Of a stretch of 64,000 nucleotides of DNA, positions 33,510 through 44,332 are shown one piece after another. Source of the stretch: Oceanobacillus neutriphilus (GTDB lineage Bacteria; Bacillota; Bacilli; Bacillales; Amphibacillaceae). The DNA lies in assembly GCF_014645515.1 (NCBI RefSeq), contig NZ_BMLW01000006.1, forward strand, positions 1-64,000, written 5' to 3'. The notes below the pieces were generated by a model that was not told the origin of the DNA, ran no database searches, and was given only the letters and a program-made list of their open reading frames with translations. Within the stretch, counting starts at the first letter, position 1. Each line of letters opens with the position of its first letter. The position numbers and the translations under genes are program-made.

Positions 33510-34774
33510 TTATTGCACTATTTTCTTCTGTTCCGCAGGTCTATCTGCCACTCCTGCCCATTTCAATATTTCCTTCTTTAGAATAATTGCTCCCGGTGCA
33601 ATTTGCTCTATCGAACTATACTCTTTAGGGTTATGACTCAATCCTTTTTCTGATGGGATGAATACCAGCCCCACCGGACATAGTTTTGTCATATTCATGG
33701 CATCGTGTCCAGCACCGCTTGGCATCAGCTGATAAGCATATTCATTTTCATCGCAGGTTTTGCTTAATTCCTGGATAACTTCTTCACTTAACACGACTGG
33801 AGCCTGATCGTTTGTTCTTATATGATGAATAATTAATCCGCGTTTTTCCTCTGTATCTTTTATCGATTGAAATAATTTTTGAATAACCATTTTCTTCGAC
33901 TCCTCTGAAATCCCGCGAATATCTACTTGCATCTTCACCCTGCCAGGAATAACGTTCATCGCTCCCGGCTCTACATCACAAACACCAACAGTAGCAACCG
34001 TCCCGACAGATTTTCAGCTTTGGCTGCTTTTTCAATTGCAAGCGCGATTTCAGCTGCCCCCAAAAAAGCATCTCTGCGGTAACTCATCGGAGTTGTTCCA
34101 GAATGTGAAGCTTCTCCTTCTATATTTAACTGAAATCTTGTCGCACCTGCTATTCCAGTCACAATACCAATGGGTATATTTTTTTCCTCCAATACAGGTC
34201 CTTGTTCAACATGGAGCTCAAAAAAAGCTTTATATGCTCCATTTCTTTGTTTTGCCCCACTAAGTTTATCTAAATGAAGCCCGTGTTTTTTGAAGGCATC
34301 CCTCAAAAAAATACCATCCTTATCTTGTAAGTCAGCTATATCTTCTTTTTTCAATAAACCGGCAATTGCTTTACTGCCCAATGTTGAAAAACTAAATCTT
34401 GCTGACTCCTCACAGGCAAAAACAATTAATTCCAATGGATGTTCTGTTTGAATATTTGCCTCATTCATACTGCGTATAATTTCTATTGCAACTGCAACCC
34501 CTAAGGCCCCATCGTATGCACCAGCTTCGTATACACTATCAATATGCGAGCCGAATGCAACAGCTGGCAGCTCCGGATTCATCCCTTCCCGCTTGGCGAT
34601 AAGATTCCCCACAGAATCAAATTTAACGGCCATCCCTTCCAGCTCGCAGATTCTTCCAATTTCAGCAGCAGCCTGACGCTCAACATCTGTATAAGCCAGT
34701 CTGTTGATACCTTCACCTGCTTCACTGAATGAATTAATATTTTTCAAAGTCTGTTCCATTCTTTTAAAGTCCAA
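33510..34774 (-). pseudogene. M20-family amidohydrolase (N-carbamoyl-amino acid / allantoate type) with one frameshift
   Basis: Two adjoining minus-strand frames, 34774-33971 and 33959-33510, make one enzyme of about 421 residues when a single base is restored. Family: Zn-dependent hydantoinase/carbamoylase or allantoate amidohydrolase. Metal-site residues are all visible: His77, Asp88, Glu122 and Glu123 in the first part, the ELHVEQGP segment near 195, and SGAGHDAM in the second. The break is in a glycine codon at 34002-34003, next to a CCC run; beyond it GTVATVG and DVEPGAMNVIPG continue in the other frame. It may be true decay or a sequencing error in the C run. No partner genes adjoin it. 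Confidence 0.85.
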
Positions 34775-34880
34775 GTCAGCTGACTCCTTCCGTTTTCAAA
34801 TGATTTATTGTTATAACTTATAGATTATATAATAATTGCTGTTAACTGAATGATACACAAATTTCAGAAAAATAAAATAT

Positions 34881-34910
34881 AAAAACCAACTAAAACTAGT
34901 TGGCTTTTTG
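34881..34910. terminator. Bidirectional Rho-independent terminator
   Basis: CCAACTA pairs with TAGTTGG around AAAC, flanked by an A run on the left and a T run on the right. It lies after the small gene ending at 34946 and upstream of the M20 relic. Confidence 0.75.
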
Positions 34911-34945
34911 TCTTTAACAACAATTATATAATTTTTTATTCTATT

Positions 34946-35122
34946 CTAAAACTCCATTTCTTTTAGAAAATCTTCGTAATTTATCTCCAAAGTTTTACAG
35001 CACTCTTCCACTTCTTTAAAGAAATCAAAATCATCTTCCGCTGGCATATCCCTGTATTCAGAATAATATATTATCAGGTTATGCAATTTTACAAAAGCAG
35101 CTAACTTCGGCTCGTTTTCCAT
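34946..35122 (-). CDS. Small hypothetical protein, 58 residues
   Basis: A short acidic protein with 12 or more Glu/Asp residues, beginning MENEPKLAAFVKLHNL and ending KEMEF. It has predicted helices and no signal peptide or membrane segment. ATG 35122 has a modest site (AGGATGTG); the open frame continues upstream to 35215, but that part is hydrophobic and lacks a ribosome site. A terminator follows at 34881-34910, supporting a real transcription unit. I do not recognise the family and do not propose a function. Confidence 0.5.
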   Translation of the reverse strand: MENEPKLAAFVKLHNLIIYYSEYRDMPAEDDFDFFKEVEECCKTLEINYEDFLKEMEF

Positions 35123-35252
35123 TTCGTCACATCCTATCCGTAATTTTAAAAGTAAAGTTAGTTTAACAAATATCCTCTCTGTTAACAATAGTAAATATAT
35201 CAAATTTTCAAACAAGTAATATTCATTGTCAATTATAATCAGGCGGAATTAT

Positions 35253-37646
35253 TCATTCCTCTGGAACCAGTTTTAACTCCAAACCATCCGCTTCATCCAT
35301 CCTCGTCTCATGATAATTCCCTTCAACCCAATCACTCATCTGATCATGATACCACTCACTTCTGAAATGACCGTCCTGCCCGGGCCCAACAATATGATAT
35401 CCTGCATTCATATCATCAGCATCTATCACAAAGCGCCAGGAAGCGCCGTGATCTACTTCTCCTGTTTTTGAATTATAGCTGGCAGCCATTGGTGTCACAC
35501 CAGTTCCTCCAACTGGGATAGCATCTTCCTTATTAAAGAAAAATGCTAAAAATGGGCTGACCCCTGATAGTGGATGATTGAATGGAACTTGATGATAGTC
35601 ACCCCACGTCCATGCAGACATTTCCTCCCCATAATCTTCCTCCAGCTTTTCCAAGGCTGCTTGCAAAGAGCTATGCAATACATTTTCTACGCCGCCATTT
35701 TCATCCAGCCAGATTGACTGCTCTCCATCTCTGTCCAATCGCAGCATATTATCTATCGATTGGGACTCTGTTGAAAATAAGTCTCTCATCGTATCGGGAA
35801 TTTTTCCTTCATAGATTTCATTTTGAATCTCCTGCATCCAATGCTCAAAAATCAGCGGCTGCGGCTTATCCTTATCTGCTGTAAAATCCCAATCTGCCAG
35901 CAGTTTTAGGGCTTTTTGTTCCTGCTCCGTCAATTCTATATCGCTCAATGTTTCCTGGAAGAAAGGAACAAATTCCCTTGCCCTTAAATCCGTCTGATCC
36001 ATTTGCAGATTCTGCATATCTTCCACTGTAAAATTATCGCCGGATTCCAGCACTTCTTCAATCCGTTCATAGCGGTATGGCTGCGCCCACACATTGCTGA
36101 TATGATAAGGGTAGTTATCCGGCGCAATCTTGTTATTGGCAGTTGCAATAAAGCCCTTTTCCGGGTTCACGACAGCAGGAAGCTCATCAAATGGGATAAA
36201 ATCCTGCCATTCATTCTCTGCTTCCCAGCCGTTTAATGGTAATAAAGCATCTTTTCCATCTTCATAAATCGGGATTTTGCCATTTGCTTTATAGGCAATG
36301 GTGCCATCCTGAGATGCAAACACAAAATTTTGTGCCGGAACGAGAAACTTCTCCAGTCCTTCTTCAAATTCCTCCCAATCAGCTGCACGATTCATCTCCA
36401 TAATCGCTTCTAATTCCGTACTTGCATCCAGCGCTGTCCACTTTAAGGAAAGCACTGTCTCTTTCCCGGTATCTTCGGCAAACTCTGAAATAATAGGGCC
36501 ATGACGCGTTTCTGTCACTTCATAATGAATTGTTTCTCCATCCTTTACTTTAATCGGCTCCTCAATGATTGTTGCCTCTTCCCACGCATCTTCATATAAA
36601 AACTCATTGGCATTATCCGGATTCCGCTTTTCAATATATAATTGCTGTACATCTGGACCCGTATTGGTCACTCCCCATGCTATCTGATCATTATGACCAA
36701 GAATAATCCCCGGCACGCCGGCAAAAATAACTCCGCTCACATTCAGCCCATCCTCTGATTCCAAATGCATTTGCAGCCAAATGGATGGAGTAGCCAGCCC
36801 AAGATGCGGATCATCTGCCAAAAGAGGCAATCCTGACGCTGTTTTATCCCCACTGACAACCCAGTTATTACTGCCATTAAAAGGATGAGGAATAACTGCA
36901 TCCTCAAAGCTTGCCGCAATATCCAGCTCACCATCTTTAATGATTGTTGGTCTATTTTCTGGATAGGCAGGGAATAATTCATATGCTTTTTCCTCATCAT
37001 ATTCATTCAGCAGATAATAATTAAATGCCTGCTGTTCCCAATGTCCTCCAAGATCAAATGCCATATACTTTCCAATCGTCAATGAATCCACCGGCGTCCA
37101 TTCCTCCGGTTCAAACCCCATTAATTTAAATTCAATTGGTAAGCTGTTATTTGCCTTCGCTTCCTCTATATAAGCATTTACACCTGCAGCAAAGTCCTCC
37201 AGAACTTCTATGGACTCTTCAGAATATACCTCATAGGATTCCTCGGCAGCACGTCTTAACCCGAGTGTACGGAAATATTTATCCTGACTAACAGCATCCT
37301 CGCCAATCACCTCACTCAGCGTTCCCGACGCCTGTCTTCGGGAAAGTTCCATTTGAAACATCCGCCGGTCTGCCTGGATGTAGCCCTGTGCAATATACAA
37401 ATCCCGGGCATTATCCGCCTGAATATGCGGCACTCCGTCTTCATCCGTTATCACGGTAACTTCATTCTCAAGCATCGAAAGCTCCACTGTTCCCTCCGTT
37501 TCCGGAAGAGATTTATTTATGTATCCGTTTGCAAATAAAAAAACAGCAAGACCAAGGATAACTATAAAACCAAGTATGCCGAGCAGGATTTTCTTTTTAC
37601 TGAATCTATTTTTCTTAATCGATGTTTCATAGACTTTCTTTCCCAA
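35253..37646 (-). CDS. Penicillin acylase family protein (Ntn hydrolase)
   Basis: A 797-residue amidase precursor. One membrane helix lies at about 20-39, with basic residues before it, so it is anchored with the enzyme outside. The alpha part covers about 60-248, and the catalytic Ser249, freed by autocleavage after Gly248, lies in FNGSNNWVVSG. The beta part extends to the C-terminus. The family hydrolyses penicillin G, acyl-homoserine lactones or other N-acyl amides; the substrate cannot be chosen from sequence. Start is TTG with GGGGG upstream. It appears to be a single-gene unit. Confidence 0.9.
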   Translation of the reverse strand: MGKKVYETSIKKNRFSKKKILLGILGFIVILGLAVFLFANGYINKSLPETEGTVELSMLENEVTVITDEDGVPHIQADNARDLYIAQGYIQADRRMFQMELSRRQASGTLSEVIGEDAVSQDKYFRTLGLRRAAEESYEVYSEESIEVLEDFAAGVNAYIEEAKANNSLPIEFKLMGFEPEEWTPVDSLTIGKYMAFDLGGHWEQQAFNYYLLNEYDEEKAYELFPAYPENRPTIIKDGELDIAASFEDAVIPHPFNGSNNWVVSGDKTASGLPLLADDPHLGLATPSIWLQMHLESEDGLNVSGVIFAGVPGIILGHNDQIAWGVTNTGPDVQQLYIEKRNPDNANEFLYEDAWEEATIIEEPIKVKDGETIHYEVTETRHGPIISEFAEDTGKETVLSLKWTALDASTELEAIMEMNRAADWEEFEEGLEKFLVPAQNFVFASQDGTIAYKANGKIPIYEDGKDALLPLNGWEAENEWQDFIPFDELPAVVNPEKGFIATANNKIAPDNYPYHISNVWAQPYRYERIEEVLESGDNFTVEDMQNLQMDQTDLRAREFVPFFQETLSDIELTEQEQKALKLLADWDFTADKDKPQPLIFEHWMQEIQNEIYEGKIPDTMRDLFSTESQSIDNMLRLDRDGEQSIWLDENGGVENVLHSSLQAALEKLEEDYGEEMSAWTWGDYHQVPFNHPLSGVSPFLAFFFNKEDAIPVGGTGVTPMAASYNSKTGEVDHGASWRFVIDADDMNAGYHIVGPGQDGHFRSEWYHDQMSDWVEGNYHETRMDEADGLELKLVPEE

Positions 37647-37804
37647 TTACAGGATCCCCCTTTGTAAAGCTCTTTTTAATGTCTATCTAATGAGAAGCAT
37701 AGCATGTTGGATTCGGATGTCAAGATTTCTATATTATGGAATATATGCTGAATGATTCATTTTTATATCCCTGATGCTGGTTAAAGCATAGCATGCCAGA
37801 AATC

Positions 37805-37846
37805 AAACAGGGCAATATGAGCGGGATTGCTCATATTGCCCTGTTC
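37805..37846 (-). terminator. Terminator of the glvC-glvA operon
   Basis: A perfect 17-bp stem, 37806-37822 paired with 37829-37845, with a 6-base loop and a T-rich minus-strand tail. It lies 10 bases after glvA. Confidence 0.8.
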
Positions 37847-37854
37847 CTTGTAAT

Positions 37855-39204
<1,350 letters not shown>

Positions 39205-40785
39205 TTAAAGTTTCGTTTCAAAATAATCTCTTACCTGTGGTACGCTCAGGCCAACAATCACCTGTATACTTTGACCGCTTTGCGCTATTCCGTGCGCCAT
39301 TTGGTTATTTGTAAAGTAATCATTTCCTTTGACCAGATCAGGGTCCTTGACTGTCACACGCAGCCGTGTTGCACAGTTTGTGACATCTTTAATATTTTCT
39401 TTGCCGCCAAGTCCTTCTAAATAATAGACCGCTTTCTCTTCATATTCAGAATCATATTTAGGAGCTCCCTCTTCCTGACTGCCATTTTGTTTCGCATTCT
39501 GATAATCCTGTTTCGTATATAATTTAACCTCCTTCTCGTTTTTACGGCCTGGCAAGGCAATATCGAATTTAATAATAATCCATCTGAATATGACAAAGTA
39601 CAATGCTACAAAGATAAACCCGACAATAGCCTGGACTATATAAATTCCTCCATGATTGGAAGAGAGTGGAATCCAGTTCAACGCAGCTATTTCAATAAAA
39701 CCGGAACCCATCATACCAACGACACCAAACATGTTCATAATCGTCACCATGGTCGCCCCAAGAAGCGCATGGATAACAAATAAATATGGTGCGATAAATA
39801 AGAATGTAAATTCAAGCGGTTCGGTAATTCCTGCAAATACTGCTGTTAATGTAGCAGGCAATATTAACGCAAGTACTTTCTTTCTATTTTCTTTAGGTGT
39901 TGAATAGTACATGGCGAGTGCAATACCTAAACAGCCAAACATTTTAATGTTTCCATGCATTAAGAATCCGTATGGATAGAGATCCTTTAAGGGTGCTGTT
40001 GAGGTAGCAAATTCATTTAAATGGGTAATCCAGTATGGCTTTAACCCTTCGTTGACAGCTGCCGGTCCATATTCAAACGGTGTGTAGATAAAATGGTGCA
40101 GACCCGTTGGAATTAAAACACGTTCCAGAAAATGAAACAGCCAGACACCAAGATAACCGGCCTGTGTAATGAATCCCTGTAATGAGCCGATTCCCTGCTG
40201 AACATACGGCCATACAAATGCAATAAGAAAAGCAAAAGGAATCATTACAAAAAAGCCAATAATGGTAACGAATACAAGTCCTTGGAAAATACCCAGCATT
40301 TCAGGCAATTTCTTATCATAAAAATGATTGTGAATCCAAATAACAATACCGGATATTGCAATAGCCCCAATGATATTTGTATCCAATGTAGGAATACCGG
40401 CAATCTCTTTTACACCTGTTAAATGTTCAACTCCCTGGGATAAATCTACACCAAAGGTAGATGGCCAAAGTGTTAAAATAGCATTGATATAATTGTTAAA
40501 AACCAGATAAACCATCAACGCCGCAAGTGTTGCACGTGCTTGCGCTTTCTTAGCAAGTGAAATGGGCAACCCAATCACAAAAGCCAGCTCCATATGATCA
40601 AAAATCGTCCATCCTCCACTTTCAATAAGCGACCAGATGTTATACCACATCGTACCTTCTTCAGCGATGCTCCCCATGATAGCCGGATTTTTAAATAAGG
40701 TTGCAAGTCCGACAACGATACCAAAGAACGCAAATAAAAGAACGGGAACAATCATCGCACTGCCAAACCGCTTGATTGCATTCAT
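39205..40785 (-). CDS. glvC: PTS alpha-glucoside/maltose-specific IICB
   Basis: A 526-residue permease importing maltose-type alpha-glucosides with phosphorylation. Residues 1 to about 420 are the IIC membrane domain of the glucose superfamily, with GITEPLEFTFLF near 335; the C-terminal IIB domain carries the phosphorylated Cys in NCATRLR near 468. No IIA domain is present, so it must borrow IIA-Glc from another system. ATG 40785 lies 8 bases after AAAGGGG. First gene of the glv operon. Confidence 0.93.
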   Translation of the reverse strand: MNAIKRFGSAMIVPVLLFAFFGIVVGLATLFKNPAIMGSIAEEGTMWYNIWSLIESGGWTIFDHMELAFVIGLPISLAKKAQARATLAALMVYLVFNNYINAILTLWPSTFGVDLSQGVEHLTGVKEIAGIPTLDTNIIGAIAISGIVIWIHNHFYDKKLPEMLGIFQGLVFVTIIGFFVMIPFAFLIAFVWPYVQQGIGSLQGFITQAGYLGVWLFHFLERVLIPTGLHHFIYTPFEYGPAAVNEGLKPYWITHLNEFATSTAPLKDLYPYGFLMHGNIKMFGCLGIALAMYYSTPKENRKKVLALILPATLTAVFAGITEPLEFTFLFIAPYLFVIHALLGATMVTIMNMFGVVGMMGSGFIEIAALNWIPLSSNHGGIYIVQAIVGFIFVALYFVIFRWIIIKFDIALPGRKNEKEVKLYTKQDYQNAKQNGSQEEGAPKYDSEYEEKAVYYLEGLGGKENIKDVTNCATRLRVTVKDPDLVKGNDYFTNNQMAHGIAQSGQSIQVIVGLSVPQVRDYFETKL

Positions 40786-40818
40786 AAACAAAACCCCTTT
40801 GTTTTAATCTATAATTTC

Positions 40819-40847
40819 AATATAAAGGCAGCGCTTTCAAATTCCAA
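40819..40847 (-). promoter_or_regulatory. glv operon promoter
   Basis: On the minus strand -35 TTGGAA (40847-40842) is separated by exactly 17 bases from -10 TATATT (40824-40819). A cre site fills the spacer, so CcpA binding should block RNA polymerase. Confidence 0.6.
40826..40839 (-). promoter_or_regulatory. cre (CcpA) site within the glv promoter spacer
   Basis: TGAAAGCGCTGCCT on the minus strand agrees with TGWNANCGNTNWCA at most positions and lies wholly between the -35 and -10 boxes of the glv promoter. Catabolite repression of maltose use is well known in Bacillus. Confidence 0.65.
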
Positions 40848-40852
40848 TGGGT

Positions 40853-40882
40853 TTGACGCGTTTAGAAATAGCGTAGTAACAT
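40853..40882 (+). promoter_or_regulatory. Candidate promoter of glvR
   Basis: -35 TTGACG at 40853-40858, an 18-base spacer and -10 TAACAT at 40877-40882, about 50 bases before the glvR start. The -10 box is only moderately good. Confidence 0.4.
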
Positions 40883-40934
40883 TAGATTATATTTTCATAG
40901 ATTGAAAATATTTTCAGAAGAAGAGGTGAATGAG

Positions 40935-41684
40935 ATGATTTTAGATAAATTAGTAAACCAATACTATGATGATTTAAATGAGAACGACTTACATATTATT
41001 AAAACAATTCATGAGCATATTAATGAAATGAAAACGATGAAAATTCAGGATTTGGCTAACTATGCCCATACTTCCATTTCTTCCATCCATCGCCTTACTA
41101 GAAAGATAGGCTTGGACGGCTATAGTGATTTAAAATCTTATATTAAATTAAACAATTTCACCGAGGAAACAACCCAGGATTTAATGGAGCTGCTCAAACA
41201 AGATATACAGCAGACAATGAAGTACATGGAGCAATTGGACTTTCACCAGCTAAACCAGCTGATTGACCGCGCTCCTTATATTTATATTTACGGTACTGGA
41301 ACAGCCCAGCTGGATTTAGCAAATGATGTGCAGAGGCAATTATGGTCGCTCCATAAGAAATCACAGGTAATGCGAAGTGAACGGGACTTTACAGATGGAC
41401 TTGGGGAAATTGATAAGGACGATCTGTTATTTATTATTTCTTTATCTGGGGAGTCTAAAAACCTGGATGAAATCATTCATATGATTAAAACAAGAAATAT
41501 TAAATATATCAGCGTAACGACATTGCGAAATAATTTACTGGCTCAAAATGCAATGTTTAATATCTATGTAAACAGCACACCATTTTATCTGTATAATAAA
41601 GTAGACAACTCGAGCTTTCTGCCGTTCTATATTGTTTTTGATATTATTGTCAGGAAGTTTAGTGAGTGGAAGATGGGAAGATAG
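40935..41684 (+). CDS. glvR: RpiR-family regulator of maltose use
   Basis: A 249-residue regulator, divergent from glvC-glvA. It starts like B. subtilis GlvR: a short helix with NQYYDDLNENDLHI, then the helix-turn-helix (about 10-80), with a SIS domain (about 110-240) that would bind maltose 6'-phosphate or glucose 6-phosphate. ATG 40935 follows AGAGGTG; an upstream start at 40902 lacks a site. GlvR is an activator in B. subtilis; the same role is likely here. Confidence 0.85.
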   Translation: MILDKLVNQYYDDLNENDLHIIKTIHEHINEMKTMKIQDLANYAHTSISSIHRLTRKIGLDGYSDLKSYIKLNNFTEETTQDLMELLKQDIQQTMKYMEQLDFHQLNQLIDRAPYIYIYGTGTAQLDLANDVQRQLWSLHKKSQVMRSERDFTDGLGEIDKDDLLFIISLSGESKNLDEIIHMIKTRNIKYISVTTLRNNLLAQNAMFNIYVNSTPFYLYNKVDNSSFLPFYIVFDIIVRKFSEWKMGR

Positions 41685-41703
41685 AAACATGTACTGATAA
41701 AGA

Positions 41704-41747
41704 AACAGCTGCATTGATTAAATTATAATTTAATCAATGCAGCTGTT
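41704..41747. terminator. 44-bp perfect palindrome, likely terminator of glvR
   Basis: The left arm 41704-41725 is exactly complementary to the right arm 41726-41747, 22 bp each with no loop bases. It begins 19 bases after the glvR stop. The tail GTTATT is only weakly T-rich, so termination efficiency is uncertain; a recombination or binding role is possible. Confidence 0.55.
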
Positions 41748-41830
41748 ATTGGAGGTAATGTATTTCTGCAAGAGTATGGTAGCGTGAAGAATAAGATTCT
41801 ATTACTATGAATTATATAATTTTCTTTTGC

Positions 41831-41861
41831 AAAAAAAAGACCAGCCCATAAAAGCTCGTCT
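41831..41861 (-). terminator. Rho-independent terminator of the 41877-43082 gene
   Basis: GACCAGC at 41839-41845 pairs with GCTcGTC at 41854-41860, and the minus-strand product ends in a run of eight U. It is 16 bases after the gene. Confidence 0.7.
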
Positions 41862-41876
41862 TCTTGTTTCTTCACA

Positions 41877-43082
41877 TCATTTCGTCAGTGATTCATTCTC
41901 ATTTTCTTCACCTTGCTGCTCTCTTTCCTTCTTCAACCGCTCCTGACGCTGCCTCTGCCGGTAGCCATAAGTCGCATTAAGCACAACATCCTCATCTTCC
42001 AGTGCTGTACCGAGTGCACCAATAACTGTAGCCACACTGGCAGCAATCCAGGCAATGTAGAAATAATTGATCAGTCCTGGATCTCCTGTAAGCTGATCCT
42101 CAAGCATTCCCATTGGAATAAAAACAAATACACCGACCAGGAATAAACAAAACAGCATCACATAGTAAATACACACCGTAATCAATAAAGTAAAAAATGT
42201 CGTTGCATTATACAGTCTTCGCACATAGCTGATATTCTGATCCCGTTTTCTCTCCCATAACCGATGAATCAAAATAATCCATACCGTCATCGCCAATATA
42301 GAAAAAACAGTAAGCAAACACATTCTGAAAATCGTATAATGCTCACTTAACAGCCACAGGGTCGGAAAAACAAGTGCATACGAACCCGTAGCAAAAGCAA
42401 TAATCAGGATTTTCATAAATGTCGGAAACAGAGACCAGGGCCGATTTGCCCGTACCATTCCAGCCAATAAACGGATAGAAATACTTCCTCTGCGTCCTAC
42501 CGTAAAACGCACATCCAGGTATTCCTCTTCTCCATCATTCGGTGTTTCACGCTTAAGCGGAGACAACCAGCCAAGGAATCTGCTCGTCATCAAATTTTTG
42601 GGATCACCTACATTTATCCCTTTGTGTTTGCTCCGCTTTGATTCGATACGCAATGCAGAAATTTCCCGATTCTCCTCTGAGCTTCCGTAGTACATTTCAT
42701 TAACGAGCTGCATAACCGATTCCCGCAAACGCCTGATCATCAAGGTTGATCCAAAGCTGGGCATACTGATCAGTGCTATACTTTCATCCTCATTTGCTTC
42801 AGCAACAATCATTCTATTGTCTATAAATAGAGGAATATCAGTCAGACAGACGGCATAAGCCCATTCCTTTTCCTCTTTCTTTTTCTTGGTAGCCTCCAGT
42901 ATTTCTTTAGAATTTGCACCCCCGCCAAGCAAGGGATCTTCTATATAATCAATTTTCCATTCTATTTCTTCTTTTACATAATACTCAAGCAGTGATGGCA
43001 ATTCATTTTGCAGCCTCGCTCCTATTTCTTCTGGATAACCTGGTGCAGTTATCAGACCTATATATTCTGTTGTTTCGCTCAA
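41877..43082 (-). CDS. Conserved membrane protein of unknown function
   Basis: A 401-residue protein. Residues 1 to about 210 are soluble and contain alternating strands and helices, including a glycine-rich GLITAPGYPEE near the start; about four membrane helices follow between 220 and 360, and a charged, Glu/Gln/Arg-rich tail ends the protein. I know similar uncharacterised proteins in Bacillaceae but cannot name a function. Start is TTG 43082, 9 bases after GAGGTG. It stands alone with its own terminator. Confidence 0.65.
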   Translation of the reverse strand: MSETTEYIGLITAPGYPEEIGARLQNELPSLLEYYVKEEIEWKIDYIEDPLLGGGANSKEILEATKKKKEEKEWAYAVCLTDIPLFIDNRMIVAEANEDESIALISMPSFGSTLMIRRLRESVMQLVNEMYYGSSEENREISALRIESKRSKHKGINVGDPKNLMTSRFLGWLSPLKRETPNDGEEEYLDVRFTVGRRGSISIRLLAGMVRANRPWSLFPTFMKILIIAFATGSYALVFPTLWLLSEHYTIFRMCLLTVFSILAMTVWIILIHRLWERKRDQNISYVRRLYNATTFFTLLITVCIYYVMLFCLFLVGVFVFIPMGMLEDQLTGDPGLINYFYIAWIAASVATVIGALGTALEDEDVVLNATYGYRQRQRQERLKKEREQQGEENENESLTK

Positions 43083-43457
43083 TTTGGGTTCACCTCTATT
43101 TTCTGTATGCTATTTTCTGGTATAACTATGTTCCTTTAACCGAAAAATGGAATGTTTAAACACTTCATTTGTAGAATCGGAGTTAAACGGCCTCTATCTA
43201 AAATGGCCCGTAATGTAATAAATATTAATTTATCTTCAAAAAATACATCTTTCTTAAAAAATAAGCAGCTGGGAAAAATACTTCAACTAGCCTGAGATCG
43301 CTTCTTTCCAGATAAATCATCAGCAACCGGACTTCCTGTCATAATAATAACTCTATATTATTTTTTCTGAAAATTACTTGTTATCCTTCCGTATTTATGT
43401 TAAGGTTTTAAAAAGTTTAAACTTCTTTTTCTTTAAAATTGAAGGGGGGACTTCTTT
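43083..43457. other. Divergent intergenic region
   Basis: No gene is supported. It should hold promoters for both flanking genes. Next to the RpiR gene there is a 12-bp palindrome AAGTTTAAACTT (43413-43424), 34 bases before the start codon, a good candidate operator for that regulator. The remaining 300 bases show no clear structure. Confidence 0.4.
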
Positions 43458-44327
43458 TTGGAAGATATCCAGCCAATTAAAGACTTAATTGAAACGCATT
43501 TTAATACTTTATCGAAGAAACAGCAGAAGATAGCGAACTTCGTATTAAATAATCCAACCTTTGTTGGCACACATTCCGCAGCCGAGGTTGGAAAGAAAGC
43601 CGATACAAGCGAAACAACCGTTATCCGCTTCTGTTATGCACTCGGGCTTGAGGGATACGCGCAGCTGCAAAAGAAAATTACTTTATTTGTTTTTAACCAA
43701 AATACTGTCAGTACGCTGGGGAATTATTTTTCAGCAAAAAAGAAACTGTTTAACGACCAGCACCTGATCGAGAAAGCAATGGAAAAAGATATCGCGCAAA
43801 TTGACAGAATTGCTAAACAAATAGATAAGGAATTATTTTATAAAGCAACCCATCAATTACATCAAGCAAAAAATATATATATTATCGGTGGCGGTGCATC
43901 CCAATTCCCTGTCCAGTGGCTGCATTTCACATTAAATATTCTACGGCCAAATGTATCTATTATTCAAACAGATACACCGGAGCTTATCCGGACAATGCAG
44001 GAAATAGATGAAGACTCTGTCGTAATCGTTCTTTCCTTGCACCGCTACTTTAAAGAGCCGATTCATATCGCGGAAGCTCTTCATAAACAGGGAATAACTG
44101 TGCTTGCTATAACAGATTCCAAGCTGGCACCAATCCAAAAGCACTGCTCTCATTCTTTTATATTGGAGCAGACAGAAAAATCAACGATTGATTTAATGCC
44201 ATCGCTTATTTCCTTCCTTAATTTAATGGTAACAGGAATGATGACATTTGATCCGGATTATTATGATAAGCAGCGCGTGAACTTTGATGATTTTAATAAT
44301 AGTTTTATTTCTGATAGATGGAGTTGA
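43458..44327 (+). CDS. RpiR-family regulator
   Basis: A 289-residue regulator with helix-turn-helix at about 5-80 (AAEVGKKADTSETTVIRFC) and a SIS domain about 125-260 (IYIIGGGASQFPVQW). It starts with TTG at 43458, about 10 bases after GAAGGGGGG. It is the first gene of the D-amino-acid unit, ending 5 bases before the next start, which ties its regulation to that pathway. SIS domains usually bind sugar phosphates, so its effector in an amino-acid operon is an open question. Confidence 0.85.
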   Translation: MEDIQPIKDLIETHFNTLSKKQQKIANFVLNNPTFVGTHSAAEVGKKADTSETTVIRFCYALGLEGYAQLQKKITLFVFNQNTVSTLGNYFSAKKKLFNDQHLIEKAMEKDIAQIDRIAKQIDKELFYKATHQLHQAKNIYIIGGGASQFPVQWLHFTLNILRPNVSIIQTDTPELIRTMQEIDEDSVVIVLSLHRYFKEPIHIAEALHKQGITVLAITDSKLAPIQKHCSHSFILEQTEKSTIDLMPSLISFLNLMVTGMMTFDPDYYDKQRVNFDDFNNSFISDRWS

Positions 44328-44332
44328 AAGGA

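Noticed and set aside
37695-37795. Direct repeat AAGCATAGCATG at 37695-37706 and 37784-37795
   Set aside because: Only 12 bp, two copies, no target-site or element structure; likely chance or minor local duplication.
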